From JASLEW01 sp963732005 (GTDB lineage Bacteria; Acidobacteriota; Thermoanaerobaculia; Multivoradales; UBA5704), in the NCBI GenBank assembly GCA_963732005.1, contig CAVSXT010000003.1, positions 1,302,001-1,366,000 of the forward strand: a stretch of DNA of 64,000 bases, given 5' to 3'. The translations under genes were made by a program, and so were the position numbers. Shown here one piece after another: positions 25,351 to 33,463 of this stretch. Position 1 is the first letter of the stretch; each line of letters begins with the position of its first letter. The notes below the pieces were generated by a model. That model was not told the DNA's origin. It worked only from the letters and a program-made list of their open reading frames with translations, and did not search any database.

Positions 25351-27831
25351 TTACTCCCAAAACCAAAGATCATTGACCTCAAACTCTAGCAGCTTAAACC
25401 GCCATGCATCTGACCTTCCCGAAACCTGGGGGGCGTGTGGGTTCCCGCCAATATCGCTCGCCTTGCAATCTAATGCTTGTTCCATCTCTGATTTCATTCG
25501 GCGCCGGCGCTCTATTCTAAAATCCGACCAGAGATCCTTGGGTATCGGCGGACTAGCCTTAAGAAGTTCGACGCTCTCTCTGAAACGACCTGCCAGGCGA
25601 TAGGCCCAGGCGAGGTCATGGCCGATTATATCCCAAAGAATTACCTCGGAGAGATGCCTTGCCTCCTCGTAAAGGGTCTCCAAGAGAGGGATGGCCTTTT
25701 CAGGATTTCCCTCGAGGCAATCAAGAAGTGCAGCATGACATCTAGCGGACAGCCGATCAAACTGGGGAACTGGCAGCGCAGTGATTTTATTAAATATTGT
25801 CCTCGCGACGTCGTGATCGCCTTCCAGCAAGGCAATGAGGCCGGCATTGTTGAGTGGATAGCTTACCCGATAGGTTCCCATTGATTCAAATTGCCGCAAG
25901 GCTTCCTGGAGGTATTCAGAGGCTAGAGCGAGCTCTCCTTTCAGTAGATAATTCGTACCAATATTGTGATGGATCTCCCAAAATAACGGATTATCTTTCT
26001 GCCGGGCGAGTCGCTCCTTGGCCTCGAACAGAAAATGCTCTGCCAACTCCGGCAGGTAAAACATGTTCACGCGCTTCAACACGTCGGCTACGCGGATATC
26101 ATCGTGCTTCGGCAATTCCCGTGTGCATGATAGGAAGGTGCTCCGCGCCAAGTCCCATGAACCTAACGCATAGAGTACAGACGACTTCGTCAAGAGAGCC
26201 CTGAGCATAGATTTTTCATCAAGCCCATTGGATGCTGTGCTAAGTAGCTCAGAAAGCAGCAGGTTCGCCTCGCGCGGTCTATCAAGAAGGTATTCCGATA
26301 GTGCTAGGTCAAGAAGAATTCTGCCGGAAATGGAGGTATCCCGGTTGCTAGACTTCAATGCCCTAAGCATTGTCGCCGACTCGGCGAACTGCCCCGCGTC
26401 ATATCTGGCGGCTGCCTCCTCCAGAGTGAGAAGGGCAAGAGATGCAGCACTGCGTCCGGGAGTGATCTCTCGCAGTTCACGTGCCAGACGGAAGCGATGC
26501 GCCGCCTCCTCGTGGCTCAGTTGAGATCGAGCGATTTCTGCGGACCTAATGAGGTGGCCGATGGCCTCATCGCGGAGCCCCGCGCGGCTAAAGTGAAAGA
26601 ACAGGAGGTAGTCCACATCAGGATACTCTGGATGCTGTGCGAAGTAGCGAGCCAGCGTTAAATGATGCTCACGCGCCAGGGCATTGCCTAGGCTCTCATA
26701 AACGGCATCGCGGATAGCTTCCAGGGAGAACCGGTGGGTATTGGCCATTTCCTGGATGAGATTGTGCACACGCTCGAGCCGGCGCAAACGCTCTAGTACA
26801 AGCAGCTGCGCTAGTTGGAGACCTTCGGAGAGAGGCTGCGAGCGGAATTCAATGCCTATAACAGACGCGAAGTCAATGGTGCTTCGCAGCTCTGGCGACA
26901 GCCGCGCGAGGCGCGCCTCAATAAGGGCTTTGATGCTCTCGGGAAGCGTGGCTTCCGTATAGGAATCAGCAAGAACCTTTCTCCTCGAGACATCGAGGAT
27001 GTGACCTTCGCTTGCCAAATGAGATAGCAACTCGCGCAGGAACAGCGGGTTCCCGCCCGATCTTCGATAGAGTGAATCGACTTGCTGGACAGTTGCGGCA
27101 CCATCACCAAGCTGGTTGTCAATAAATGCGCCAGTTTCCTCGAGAGAAAAGCTGGTAAACCGCACCTTCACAAAGTCAAATCCGGTTAGCAGCTCGCTCT
27201 GGAAGCGCAGTAAGGCAGGCGCATCACTAGCGGGGTCCTGAGGGAGGCTAAACGGATCAAAGGTGAATAGGAAAGAGCAAGAGTGCGAATCGAGTCTGAC
27301 CAGCTGAGACAGTATGGATAGAGTAGATGAATCGAATTGATGGAAGTCTGAGAACACTAGAACAAGATGGGAATGACGCGAAATGGAGCGGACAACCTTC
27401 TGGATTCTGAAGATGAGGTCTGACGTCTGGTTCAAAGGGTAAGCTCTGTCTGGAACGACAGCGTTGTAAAGATCGCGGATCTTTCCACCGAGTGTACTGA
27501 AGAACGGAACTAGCCGCATAAGATCAGCAGTAACATCGGCAGCGGTGCGAAGGAGTCGATCGTTACGGGCGTTCCGTTCCAAGAGGCCGGAAAAGGCCTC
27601 TGCAAGGGGTGAGAACGGCGACCGGAATTGATCTGGCCCGCCGCGAAGCACGAGGAGCTCTTGTTGGTTGGAGTAGAGTGATAGTCCGTAATTTATCGCG
27701 GTTAGCTTGCCAGTGCCGCGCTCACCCTCTAGGAGGATGCGTACAGGGTTATCTCTTGTGGCAACCGATAAGTTACGAGCTACAGTTTGAAGCGCCTCGG
27801 TTCTTACCGGACGACTAAGGACTTCCCGCAT
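25351..27831 (-). CDS. STAND-type ATPase with TPR region (MalT-like, no HTH)
   Basis: An 826-residue signalling ATPase. The P-loop is LLEGERGTGKLTAI (residues about 33-46), Walker B is LVLVFSDFHQFD (about 157-168), and the sensor-like GGNPLFLREL lies near residue 265. A winged-helix/linker region follows (about 295-400), then TPR-like helices to about residue 790. This is the STAND/MalT layout, but without the C-terminal LuxR-type HTH and without an N-terminal effector domain, so it may act through a partner. Its stop is one base beyond the stop of the convergent ATP-grasp gene. Codon use matches the lower-GC island. The start ATG 27831 has no clear Shine-Dalgarno; a 17-bp motif lies nine bases upstream. 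Confidence 0.75.
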   Translation of the reverse strand: MREVLSRPVRTEALQTVARNLSVATRDNPVRILLEGERGTGKLTAINYGLSLYSNQQELLVLRGGPDQFRSPFSPLAEAFSGLLERNARNDRLLRTAADVTADLMRLVPFFSTLGGKIRDLYNAVVPDRAYPLNQTSDLIFRIQKVVRSISRHSHLVLVFSDFHQFDSSTLSILSQLVRLDSHSCSFLFTFDPFSLPQDPASDAPALLRFQSELLTGFDFVKVRFTSFSLEETGAFIDNQLGDGAATVQQVDSLYRRSGGNPLFLRELLSHLASEGHILDVSRRKVLADSYTEATLPESIKALIEARLARLSPELRSTIDFASVIGIEFRSQPLSEGLQLAQLLVLERLRRLERVHNLIQEMANTHRFSLEAIRDAVYESLGNALAREHHLTLARYFAQHPEYPDVDYLLFFHFSRAGLRDEAIGHLIRSAEIARSQLSHEEAAHRFRLARELREITPGRSAASLALLTLEEAAARYDAGQFAESATMLRALKSSNRDTSISGRILLDLALSEYLLDRPREANLLLSELLSTASNGLDEKSMLRALLTKSSVLYALGSWDLARSTFLSCTRELPKHDDIRVADVLKRVNMFYLPELAEHFLFEAKERLARQKDNPLFWEIHHNIGTNYLLKGELALASEYLQEALRQFESMGTYRVSYPLNNAGLIALLEGDHDVARTIFNKITALPVPQFDRLSARCHAALLDCLEGNPEKAIPLLETLYEEARHLSEVILWDIIGHDLAWAYRLAGRFRESVELLKASPPIPKDLWSDFRIERRRRMKSEMEQALDCKASDIGGNPHAPQVSGRSDAWRFKLLEFEVNDLWFWE

Positions 27832-27840
27832 AGGGCCAAT

Positions 27841-27857
27841 GATAATTTCGAGTTATC
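27841..27857 (-). promoter_or_regulatory. 17-bp motif shared with the decarboxylase gene, upstream of the STAND ATPase
   Basis: On the minus strand this reads GATAACTCGAAATTATC, identical to 21722-21738 and in the same orientation to its gene. It sits nine bases before the ATG. TTGAGC lies 17 bases upstream of TTATCA, so the motif could overlap a promoter as well as being an operator. Confidence 0.65.
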
Positions 27858-27928
27858 TGCCAGCTCAATGGCGCTTGGCAGCAGAGGCTTAAAGATAGCA
27901 GATGCGTGCCAACCTGAAAAGGGCCTCC

Positions 27929-28861
27929 TCACATCAACAGATGCCGAGGATGCTTTAATGCGAGAATGGTGATGTGGCTATGTTCGTGCAGTGCGGTGTA
28001 GATCTGGGTGGTTGTGATCGAGCTATGTCCCAGAAAATGCTGGATATAACGGATGTCTACCCCCTGCTCCAAGAGTAGAGTGGCAACGGAGTGGCGGAGC
28101 ATGTGGGGAGTGAGGTGGAGTCTCAGGCCGGCTTGGGTGGCGTGGTGGCTAAGCATGGAACGGACGGACTGCTCGGAGAGGCGACCGCCCAGGCGGTTGT
28201 GGAAGAAAAAGGGGTGGGAGGGTGTGGCATCCAACCAGAGCGCCCTGTAGCTGAGCAGGGCAGCAAGGGTGTCATGGTTGGGTAGCTGGAGGAGGCGCTC
28301 TCGTGATCCCTTTCCCAGTATGCGAATTCGGCCTTGGAACAGATCTACATCCTCCACCTTGAGTTGGCAGACTTCAGCGACCCGCGCTCCGGTGGCGAAG
28401 AGGGTCTCGACGACTGCGATGTCCCGGACCAGTGTCCGGTAAAGGAGGGCGGACGGGCCGGAGGCAGTGTTCTTGGCCTGATAGAGGTGATGAAAGAGGC
28501 GCTTGAGATCAGGGAGGGACAGGCCCCGAGGTAGGCGCTTGGTTTCTTTGATGCGGACGTCCATTTTGCGGAAAGGGTTAACGGCTATGAGGTCTTCCCT
28601 CTCGAGGAAATGGAACAGAGCCTTGAGGGAGGCCACCTTGCGCTTGACGCTCTTCTCGGCCAGGCCAGTGAAGAGGGTCTTGATGTAGAGGCGGAGAGCG
28701 GTCTTGTCGATGGCTTCGAGGTCGGTGGTGGGGAGGTTGGCGGCGAGGAAGTCAGAGACTTGGCGGAGATCGATGGAGTAGGCCTTGAGGGTCTTGGGGC
28801 TGAGGTTTTTCTCGTAGCGGCAGTGGAAGAGGAATTGCTCGATCGCTTCCTTGAGTGTCAT
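27929..28861 (-). CDS. tyrosine recombinase / integrase (XerC/D-like)
   Basis: A 310-residue site-specific recombinase. The N-terminal SAM-like DNA-binding domain opens EAIEQFLFHCRYEKNLSPKTLKAY. The catalytic domain has Arg in FATGARVAEVCQL, Lys in ILGKGSRERLL, HxxR in TPHMLRHSVATLL, and the later His and nucleophilic Tyr in FLGHSSITTTQIYT. Length and motifs fit XerC/D-like or integron-like integrases. Placed at the right side of the lower-GC island, it is a good candidate for the enzyme that mobilised it. No tRNA or attachment-site duplication was recognised. Confidence 0.92.
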   Translation of the reverse strand: MTLKEAIEQFLFHCRYEKNLSPKTLKAYSIDLRQVSDFLAANLPTTDLEAIDKTALRLYIKTLFTGLAEKSVKRKVASLKALFHFLEREDLIAVNPFRKMDVRIKETKRLPRGLSLPDLKRLFHHLYQAKNTASGPSALLYRTLVRDIAVVETLFATGARVAEVCQLKVEDVDLFQGRIRILGKGSRERLLQLPNHDTLAALLSYRALWLDATPSHPFFFHNRLGGRLSEQSVRSMLSHHATQAGLRLHLTPHMLRHSVATLLLEQGVDIRYIQHFLGHSSITTTQIYTALHEHSHITILALKHPRHLLM

Positions 28862-28903
28862 CCCGTAGCCCCCTTGCCGTATGTCGGAACGTGCATGATA
28901 ACG

Positions 28904-28915
28904 CTCGCATGCGAG
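28904..28915. repeat. perfect 12-bp palindrome upstream of the integrase
   Basis: CTCGCATGCGAG is fully self-complementary and lies 43 bases before the integrase start codon, within the 234-base gap (28862-29095) between divergent genes. It could be an operator for the integrase or part of a recombination site; position is the only support. Confidence 0.4.
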
Positions 28916-29095
28916 AAATCGCCGGGCAAAAGAAGAGCGATGGTCGCCGTTGGCCTGTGGCCCGCTGGCCGGCGAGGTGCCGATTTCGTAGGGCTCTGGT
29001 CAGATGAGGCGCCGGGAGCGCACTCGATGGCCGCGCGAGCGCCTCCCTTGAACCTTCAACCATGAGCGCGGGAACCAAGGAGGACCGACGAGACC

Positions 29096-29848
29096 ATGTT
29101 CGCATCCGCAGATCAACTCTCAGCTGGTGGCGGGGCGGTGTCCGGCCGAAGCTTCCCGAGGGCGCTTCTGATCGCAGCTCTTTGGGCCTCCGGCACCCTG
29201 CTCCGGCCGGCGACGTTGTGGTCTGAGCCCGTGCCGGTCGGCTTCTCGGAGGGGGTGGTGCATGGGTACCTTCCCTGCGCAGGCTCGAGGAGAGAGCCTT
29301 GCGGATGGGGAACTGATTCAGGTCGCTCACGGGAACCGCGTCACCGGCCGGATCGTCTTCCACTTCCGGGACGGCTCGGTTCAGGACGAGGCCGTCGCCT
29401 ACTCCCAGAACCGCAGCTTCCGGTTGATCAGCGATCACCTCGTGCAGCGCGGCCCGGCCTTTCCCATACCCATGGAGGTCAGGATCTACGGGCGGAGCGG
29501 CATGGTGACGGTTCGCTACTCGGAAGGCGGGAAGGAGAAGACCGCCTCCGAGCGCCTCGATCTGCCGCCAGACATTGCCAACGGCATGATCTTCACTTTG
29601 CTGAAGAACGTTCCTCCCGAGACGCGGCAGCTCACGCTGTCGATGGTGGCGACGGCGCCCAGGCCCCGGCTGGTCAAGTTGGTGATCTCGCCGGCCGGCG
29701 AGGACTCCTTCTCGATCGGCGCCTCCACGCTACAGGCTACTAACTACGTGCTGAAGCTGGAGATTGGGGGCCTGGCCGGGGTGGTCGCGCCGCTCGTGGG
29801 GAAGCAGCCGCCCGACTCCCATGTCTGGATTCAAGGAGGCACGGCTCA
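29096..29848 (+). pseudogene. frameshifted gene for an exported protein of unknown function
   Basis: ATG 29096 begins a protein with a signal-like segment (RALLIAALWASGTLL) running into VPVGFSEGVVHGYL. Around 29260-29290 the frame breaks twice: LRRLE is readable in one frame and GESLADGELIQVAHGNRVTG in another. The body continues to LEIGGLAGVVAPLVGKQPPD and HVWIQGG, after which credible coding sequence stops. The mature domain looks like a conserved exported protein, but I cannot name it. Two frame breaks within 30 bases plus a ragged 3' end suggest real decay rather than a single base-call error. Confidence 0.6.
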
Positions 29849-30116
29849 GGAGCCGATGTGCAGCGGGGGTGAAGGCAGGGGGATCACTAGCGCGGAAGGA
29901 TTCCCGCGATGCCTCGTCCACCTCGTCCAGGTCCTCCTGGCGGTCGTCGGTGGCGGGTTTCTTTTCCGTCCCCTGGTCGCAGTCGTGCTCGGGCCGGGCT
30001 GGTTGGTCCGCCAGGCTGGTCAGCGGGCGCCGCGCATTGGCGCCCGGAGATGGCGTGGAGGGCGGTGTGCAGGTGCTGGGTGCTGGGCTCGAGAGCTGAA
30101 CGGGCATGAGGTCCAT
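29730..30116 (-). CDS. possible small hydrophilic protein
   Basis: An open frame of 128 residues. AGGGAGG lies six bases before ATG 30116, a strong ribosome-binding site. The product is Pro/Ser-rich then acidic (RQEDLDEVDEASRE) and would be disordered. No family is recognised. Its 3' part runs antisense to the decayed exported-protein gene, which lowers confidence; the real protein may be shorter or absent. Confidence 0.3.
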   Translation of the reverse strand: MDLMPVQLSSPAPSTCTPPSTPSPGANARRPLTSLADQPARPEHDCDQGTEKKPATDDRQEDLDEVDEASRESFRASDPPAFTPAAHRLLSRASLNPDMGVGRLLPHERRDHPGQAPNLQLQHVVSSL

Positions 30117-30320
30117 GGTGTGCCTCCCTGGGCGCGACGCGGCCGGTGAATGCGGCCAACTGGTGACTGCCCGCCGGTCCCCGCCCCTCGCCTGTCACCA
30201 GCCAGTATCCCATCTTGTAGGTGATCGCCGGCCGCGAAACCGCGGCGAAGAGTCAGTGCTGCGTGGCCGCCACAGCGGTGGCAGCTGCTGCGGCGGTGGC
30301 TGCGGATAAGGTAGCGGCTG

Positions 30321-30791
30321 CTACGGCGGCGGCTGCTCCAGCGGTGGCGGCGGCTGGGCGGGCTGCGCCTGCCCTTTGAAGCTGTCGCGGAAGGACTTGG
30401 CGGCGTCGGTGATGGAGCGCACGATCTCGCCGGCCTTGGTTCCCAGCTTGGCGGCGGCGTGGCGGGCGCGGGCGGCGGCCAGGGCGCTCGGGAGATCGGT
30501 CTCCGGGGCCTCGAGACCGTCGATCCAGATACGGCCTCGCTCCCAGCGGAGGTTGCGGCGCACTGCCTCGACCTGGATGAGCACTCCATCATAGGTGGCC
30601 TGGCAGCCGCGCGTGGCAGCTGGGGTCTTGGCGAGGACGGCGGGAACGGCGGGAACGGCCGGACCTACGGCAGCGGCCATCAGGTCGCGGCAGTCCTCGG
30701 CGCTCGGAGCGCAGGCGAAAAGGCCCGCTGCCAACGGCACCAGGAAGACCCAGGCAACCGCGAGGAGCCGTTGCCTGGCATGACTCTTCAT
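30321..30791 (-). CDS. putative lipoprotein of unknown function
   Basis: A 156-residue protein with a basic start (MKSHARQRLL), hydrophobic core and a lipobox-like AGLFAC, so Cys is probably lipidated. The mature part has a short Ala/Pro-rich linker, a domain with CQATYDGVLIQVEAVRR and RIWIDGLEAP, and a Pro-rich C-terminus (PPPPLEQPPP). Function unknown. ATG 30791 is preferred to one 18 bases upstream because the basic signal start follows it. It lies 14 bases downstream of the beta-propeller gene and is probably co-transcribed. Confidence 0.65.
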   Translation of the reverse strand: MKSHARQRLLAVAWVFLVPLAAGLFACAPSAEDCRDLMAAAVGPAVPAVPAVLAKTPAATRGCQATYDGVLIQVEAVRRNLRWERGRIWIDGLEAPETDLPSALAAARARHAAAKLGTKAGEIVRSITDAAKSFRDSFKGQAQPAQPPPPLEQPPP

Positions 30792-30805
30792 GCGTGCCGA
30801 GCCGC

Positions 30806-32221
30806 TCAAAGCGCCACCCGCCGCACCTGCGCCGGTGTGAAGCTGGCGCCTGGCTTGACCGAGCCGTCGTCGGCGAACTGGTCCCAGCCGCTGTTGGCGA
30901 GAAAGAAGAACTCGGTCCCCACGACCGTGCCGTGGGTTGGCTGGCCAAGCCCCGGGGAATTGCTCTCGATCGCTTCCCAGCTGACGATCCGGGTCAGCGC
31001 CGGATCGAGACGCAGGCGAACCACCCGGTTGGGATCGGTGCCGTTCTGGACCGCGAGCAGGGAGTCGCCGAAAAGGTACATGCCGTCGATGCCGTTGACC
31101 GCGATCTCTCGCGGATGGGGCATCCAGGTGACGGCACGGGTCGCCAGATCGACGATGCCGATGCCGCGCACGTAGTCGGCGACCAGCAGGCGGCGGCCGT
31201 CGGGCGTCGAGGCCGGCGTCTGCGGCGAGATGAAGGTACCAGGCGGCACCAGCATCTCCAGCTCGTCGCGATCCCGGCGAATGGTATAGACCGCGCCGGT
31301 GACCGCCTCCGAAGCGAAGACGTCGCCGTCCGGCGCCACGGTCATGTCGCCGAGGACGCGATCGCGATCCTCGGCCGGCACCGGCGCGCGGGCGGCAGCC
31401 GAGCCGGGGGAGGCCGGGTGGACCGGGCGCGCCAGAGGCAGGTCGTACCGCTTCAGGAGCTTGCCGGTGGCCAGGTCGTACCGCAGCACCGCGGTGTGCC
31501 CCTGATCGTCGGCCCGGTATCCCCGCGTCTGCGGCATGGCCGCAGTGGTGGCCCAGAGGACGCCGCGCCGCGCATCGACGGCCAGGGCCATGACTCCCCA
31601 GATGCGATCGCGGCCGGCAGGGACGAAGTCGGCGGCGGCGCCGCTACGGGAGTCGATCGCCACGATCTTGCGCTCGCGGATGCTGCTGACGAAGAACCGC
31701 CGCGAGCCCGGGTCGTAGGCGATGTCCTCGGTGAGCAGCTCCCGCTCGGGCAGGGTGAAGGCGGGAGACGAGCGCGACACCGGCCGCCGGTTGGCGTCGA
31801 GCCGAGCGAGCGCGGCGGCAAACCCGTCAACCTTCCTGAGGCTGGACAGGTCGGGTTCCGCACCGGCGTCCCGCAGCAGGCCCATCGCGGCGTAGGCGTT
31901 GAGCCACTCGAGCGCCGCCGCCGGATGGCCGAGCAGGGCCTCGGCCTTGGCCATGGCGAAGACCGTAGCCGGGTTTCCCGAGAGGATCTCGAACAGGCGC
32001 TGGATGTTGCCTCGGTACTCCTCGAAATGGCCGGCGTCGTGGGCCGCCTTGGCGGCGAGTTGAACTTCCTGCCACGAAAGTGCAGGCGGCGGGGTGCCTC
32101 CTCCCGCGCCTCCCTCGGCTCCCGCGTCTCCCGGGCCGGTCGCCGCCGCTCCCGCGGCCAGACCCCCGCCGGCGGCCAGGGCGCCGCCCATGACCGCCGC
32201 TGCGATGCGCTTCACTCTCAT
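30806..32221 (-). CDS. exported beta-propeller protein (SMP-30/YVTN-like)
   Basis: A 471-residue protein with a signal peptide (residues 1-27) and a Gly/Ala-rich linker. Residues about 50-130 are helical and TPR-like (AMAKAEALLGHPAAALEWLN); residues about 150-470 form a six-bladed-type propeller with repeated strands such as DIAYDPGSRRFFVSSI, ALAVDARRGVLWATT, MTVAPDGDVFASEAVTGAVY and ASTPDGRRLLVADYVRGIGI. Such propellers occur in lactonases and in scaffold proteins; no catalytic set is clear. It is divergent from bioB, separated by 228 bases. Confidence 0.75.
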   Translation of the reverse strand: MRVKRIAAAVMGGALAAGGGLAAGAAATGPGDAGAEGGAGGGTPPPALSWQEVQLAAKAAHDAGHFEEYRGNIQRLFEILSGNPATVFAMAKAEALLGHPAAALEWLNAYAAMGLLRDAGAEPDLSSLRKVDGFAAALARLDANRRPVSRSSPAFTLPERELLTEDIAYDPGSRRFFVSSIRERKIVAIDSRSGAAADFVPAGRDRIWGVMALAVDARRGVLWATTAAMPQTRGYRADDQGHTAVLRYDLATGKLLKRYDLPLARPVHPASPGSAAARAPVPAEDRDRVLGDMTVAPDGDVFASEAVTGAVYTIRRDRDELEMLVPPGTFISPQTPASTPDGRRLLVADYVRGIGIVDLATRAVTWMPHPREIAVNGIDGMYLFGDSLLAVQNGTDPNRVVRLRLDPALTRIVSWEAIESNSPGLGQPTHGTVVGTEFFFLANSGWDQFADDGSVKPGASFTPAQVRRVAL

Positions 32222-32449
32222 GGCGCCCCTCGCCCCCATTGCCGACCCGTTCCTGCATCCGGACCCGCCGGCGTGGGCTCCTCCGGTGGTCTTGTCGGGC
32301 ATGCTACCAGAGGCGGCCGAGCCCGGCCGTCCAGCTTGCCCCTGGCGCGGCTTTCCGCCTATCCTTGCGGCTGCGGACCAGCCCACCGCGAGGAGACGGT
32401 TTCGCCACCGGGTCGACCCTTGAACCGGCGCGGATCCGGCCAGGAGCGC

Positions 32450-33463
32450 ATGCCGATCCCCGAGAGCGCAAGCCCTTTTACCAACCCTGCGACCGGCGCC
32501 ACCGTCCGGTCCCGAGCCGACGGCCCGCGCCACGACTGGACCGACGACGAGCTGGCCGCCGTCCACGACCTGCCGCTGACCGAGCTGGTGTTCCGCGCTC
32601 AGCTGGCGCACCGCCGGCACCACGATCCCACCCGCGTGCAGCTGTGCACGCTGCTGTCGATCAAGACCGGCGGCTGCCCCGAGGACTGCGCCTACTGCCC
32701 GCAGAGCGCGCACTACGACACCGGCGTCGAGCGCCAGGGTCTGGTGCCGCTCGCCGAGGTGCTCGACAAGGCGCGCCAGGCGCGCGCCAACGGCTCGACG
32801 CGCTTCTGCATGGGGGCGGCCTGGCGGCAGGTGCGCGACGGCGCGGAGTTCGAGCGGGTGCTGGCGATGGTGCGCGGGGTGCGCGAGCTGGGGATGGAAG
32901 CCTGCTGTACGCTGGGGATGCTGAGCCGCGAGCAGGCCGAGCGGCTGGCCGAGGCCGGCCTCTCCGCCTACAACCACAACCTCGACACCGGCCCGGACTA
33001 CTACCGCAACATCATCACCACCCGCAGCTACGACGACCGCCTGCGCACCCTGGGCCACGTCCGCGCGGCCGGGATCACCGTCTGCTCGGGCGGCATCCTG
33101 GGCATGGGCGAGAGTCGGCGCGACCGCATCGCCATGCTCGGCGTGCTGTCGCGCCTGGACCCGCATCCCGAGAGCGTGCCGATCAACGCCCTGGTGCGCG
33201 TCGCCGGCACACCGCTGGCCGACTGCCCGCCGCTCGATCCGCTGGACCTGGCGCGCATCATCGCCACCGCCCGGATCGCCATGCCCGCGAGCTTCGTGCG
33301 GCTCTCCGCCGGCCGCACGGAAATGTCGGCGGAGACCCAGGCGCTGTGCTTCCTGGCCGGCGCCAACTCGATCTTCACCGGCGAGCGGCTGCTGACCACC
33401 CCCAACCCCGGCGAGGACCACGACCGGGCGTTGCTCGGGCGGTTGGGCCTGTCGCCGCTTTGA
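32450..33463 (+). CDS. bioB: biotin synthase
   Basis: A 337-residue radical-SAM enzyme that inserts sulfur into dethiobiotin. The [4Fe-4S] cysteines are in GGCPEDCAYCPQS (C-x3-C-x2-C), and the second cluster ligands are supported by RFCMGAAW, MEACCTLGML and the arginine in FVRLSAGR. NHNLDT and ILGMGES are also conserved. ATG 32450 follows AGGAG closely. It is the first gene of a bioB-F-D-A operon in which each stop overlaps the next start by four bases. A TATCCT box about 80-90 bases upstream may be its -10. Confidence 0.95.
   Translation: MPIPESASPFTNPATGATVRSRADGPRHDWTDDELAAVHDLPLTELVFRAQLAHRRHHDPTRVQLCTLLSIKTGGCPEDCAYCPQSAHYDTGVERQGLVPLAEVLDKARQARANGSTRFCMGAAWRQVRDGAEFERVLAMVRGVRELGMEACCTLGMLSREQAERLAEAGLSAYNHNLDTGPDYYRNIITTRSYDDRLRTLGHVRAAGITVCSGGILGMGESRRDRIAMLGVLSRLDPHPESVPINALVRVAGTPLADCPPLDPLDLARIIATARIAMPASFVRLSAGRTEMSAETQALCFLAGANSIFTGERLLTTPNPGEDHDRALLGRLGLSPL

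Noticed and set aside
28862..29095. tRNA gene as attachment site for the integrase
   Set aside because: No cloverleaf-like sequence or CCA end could be found in this gap.
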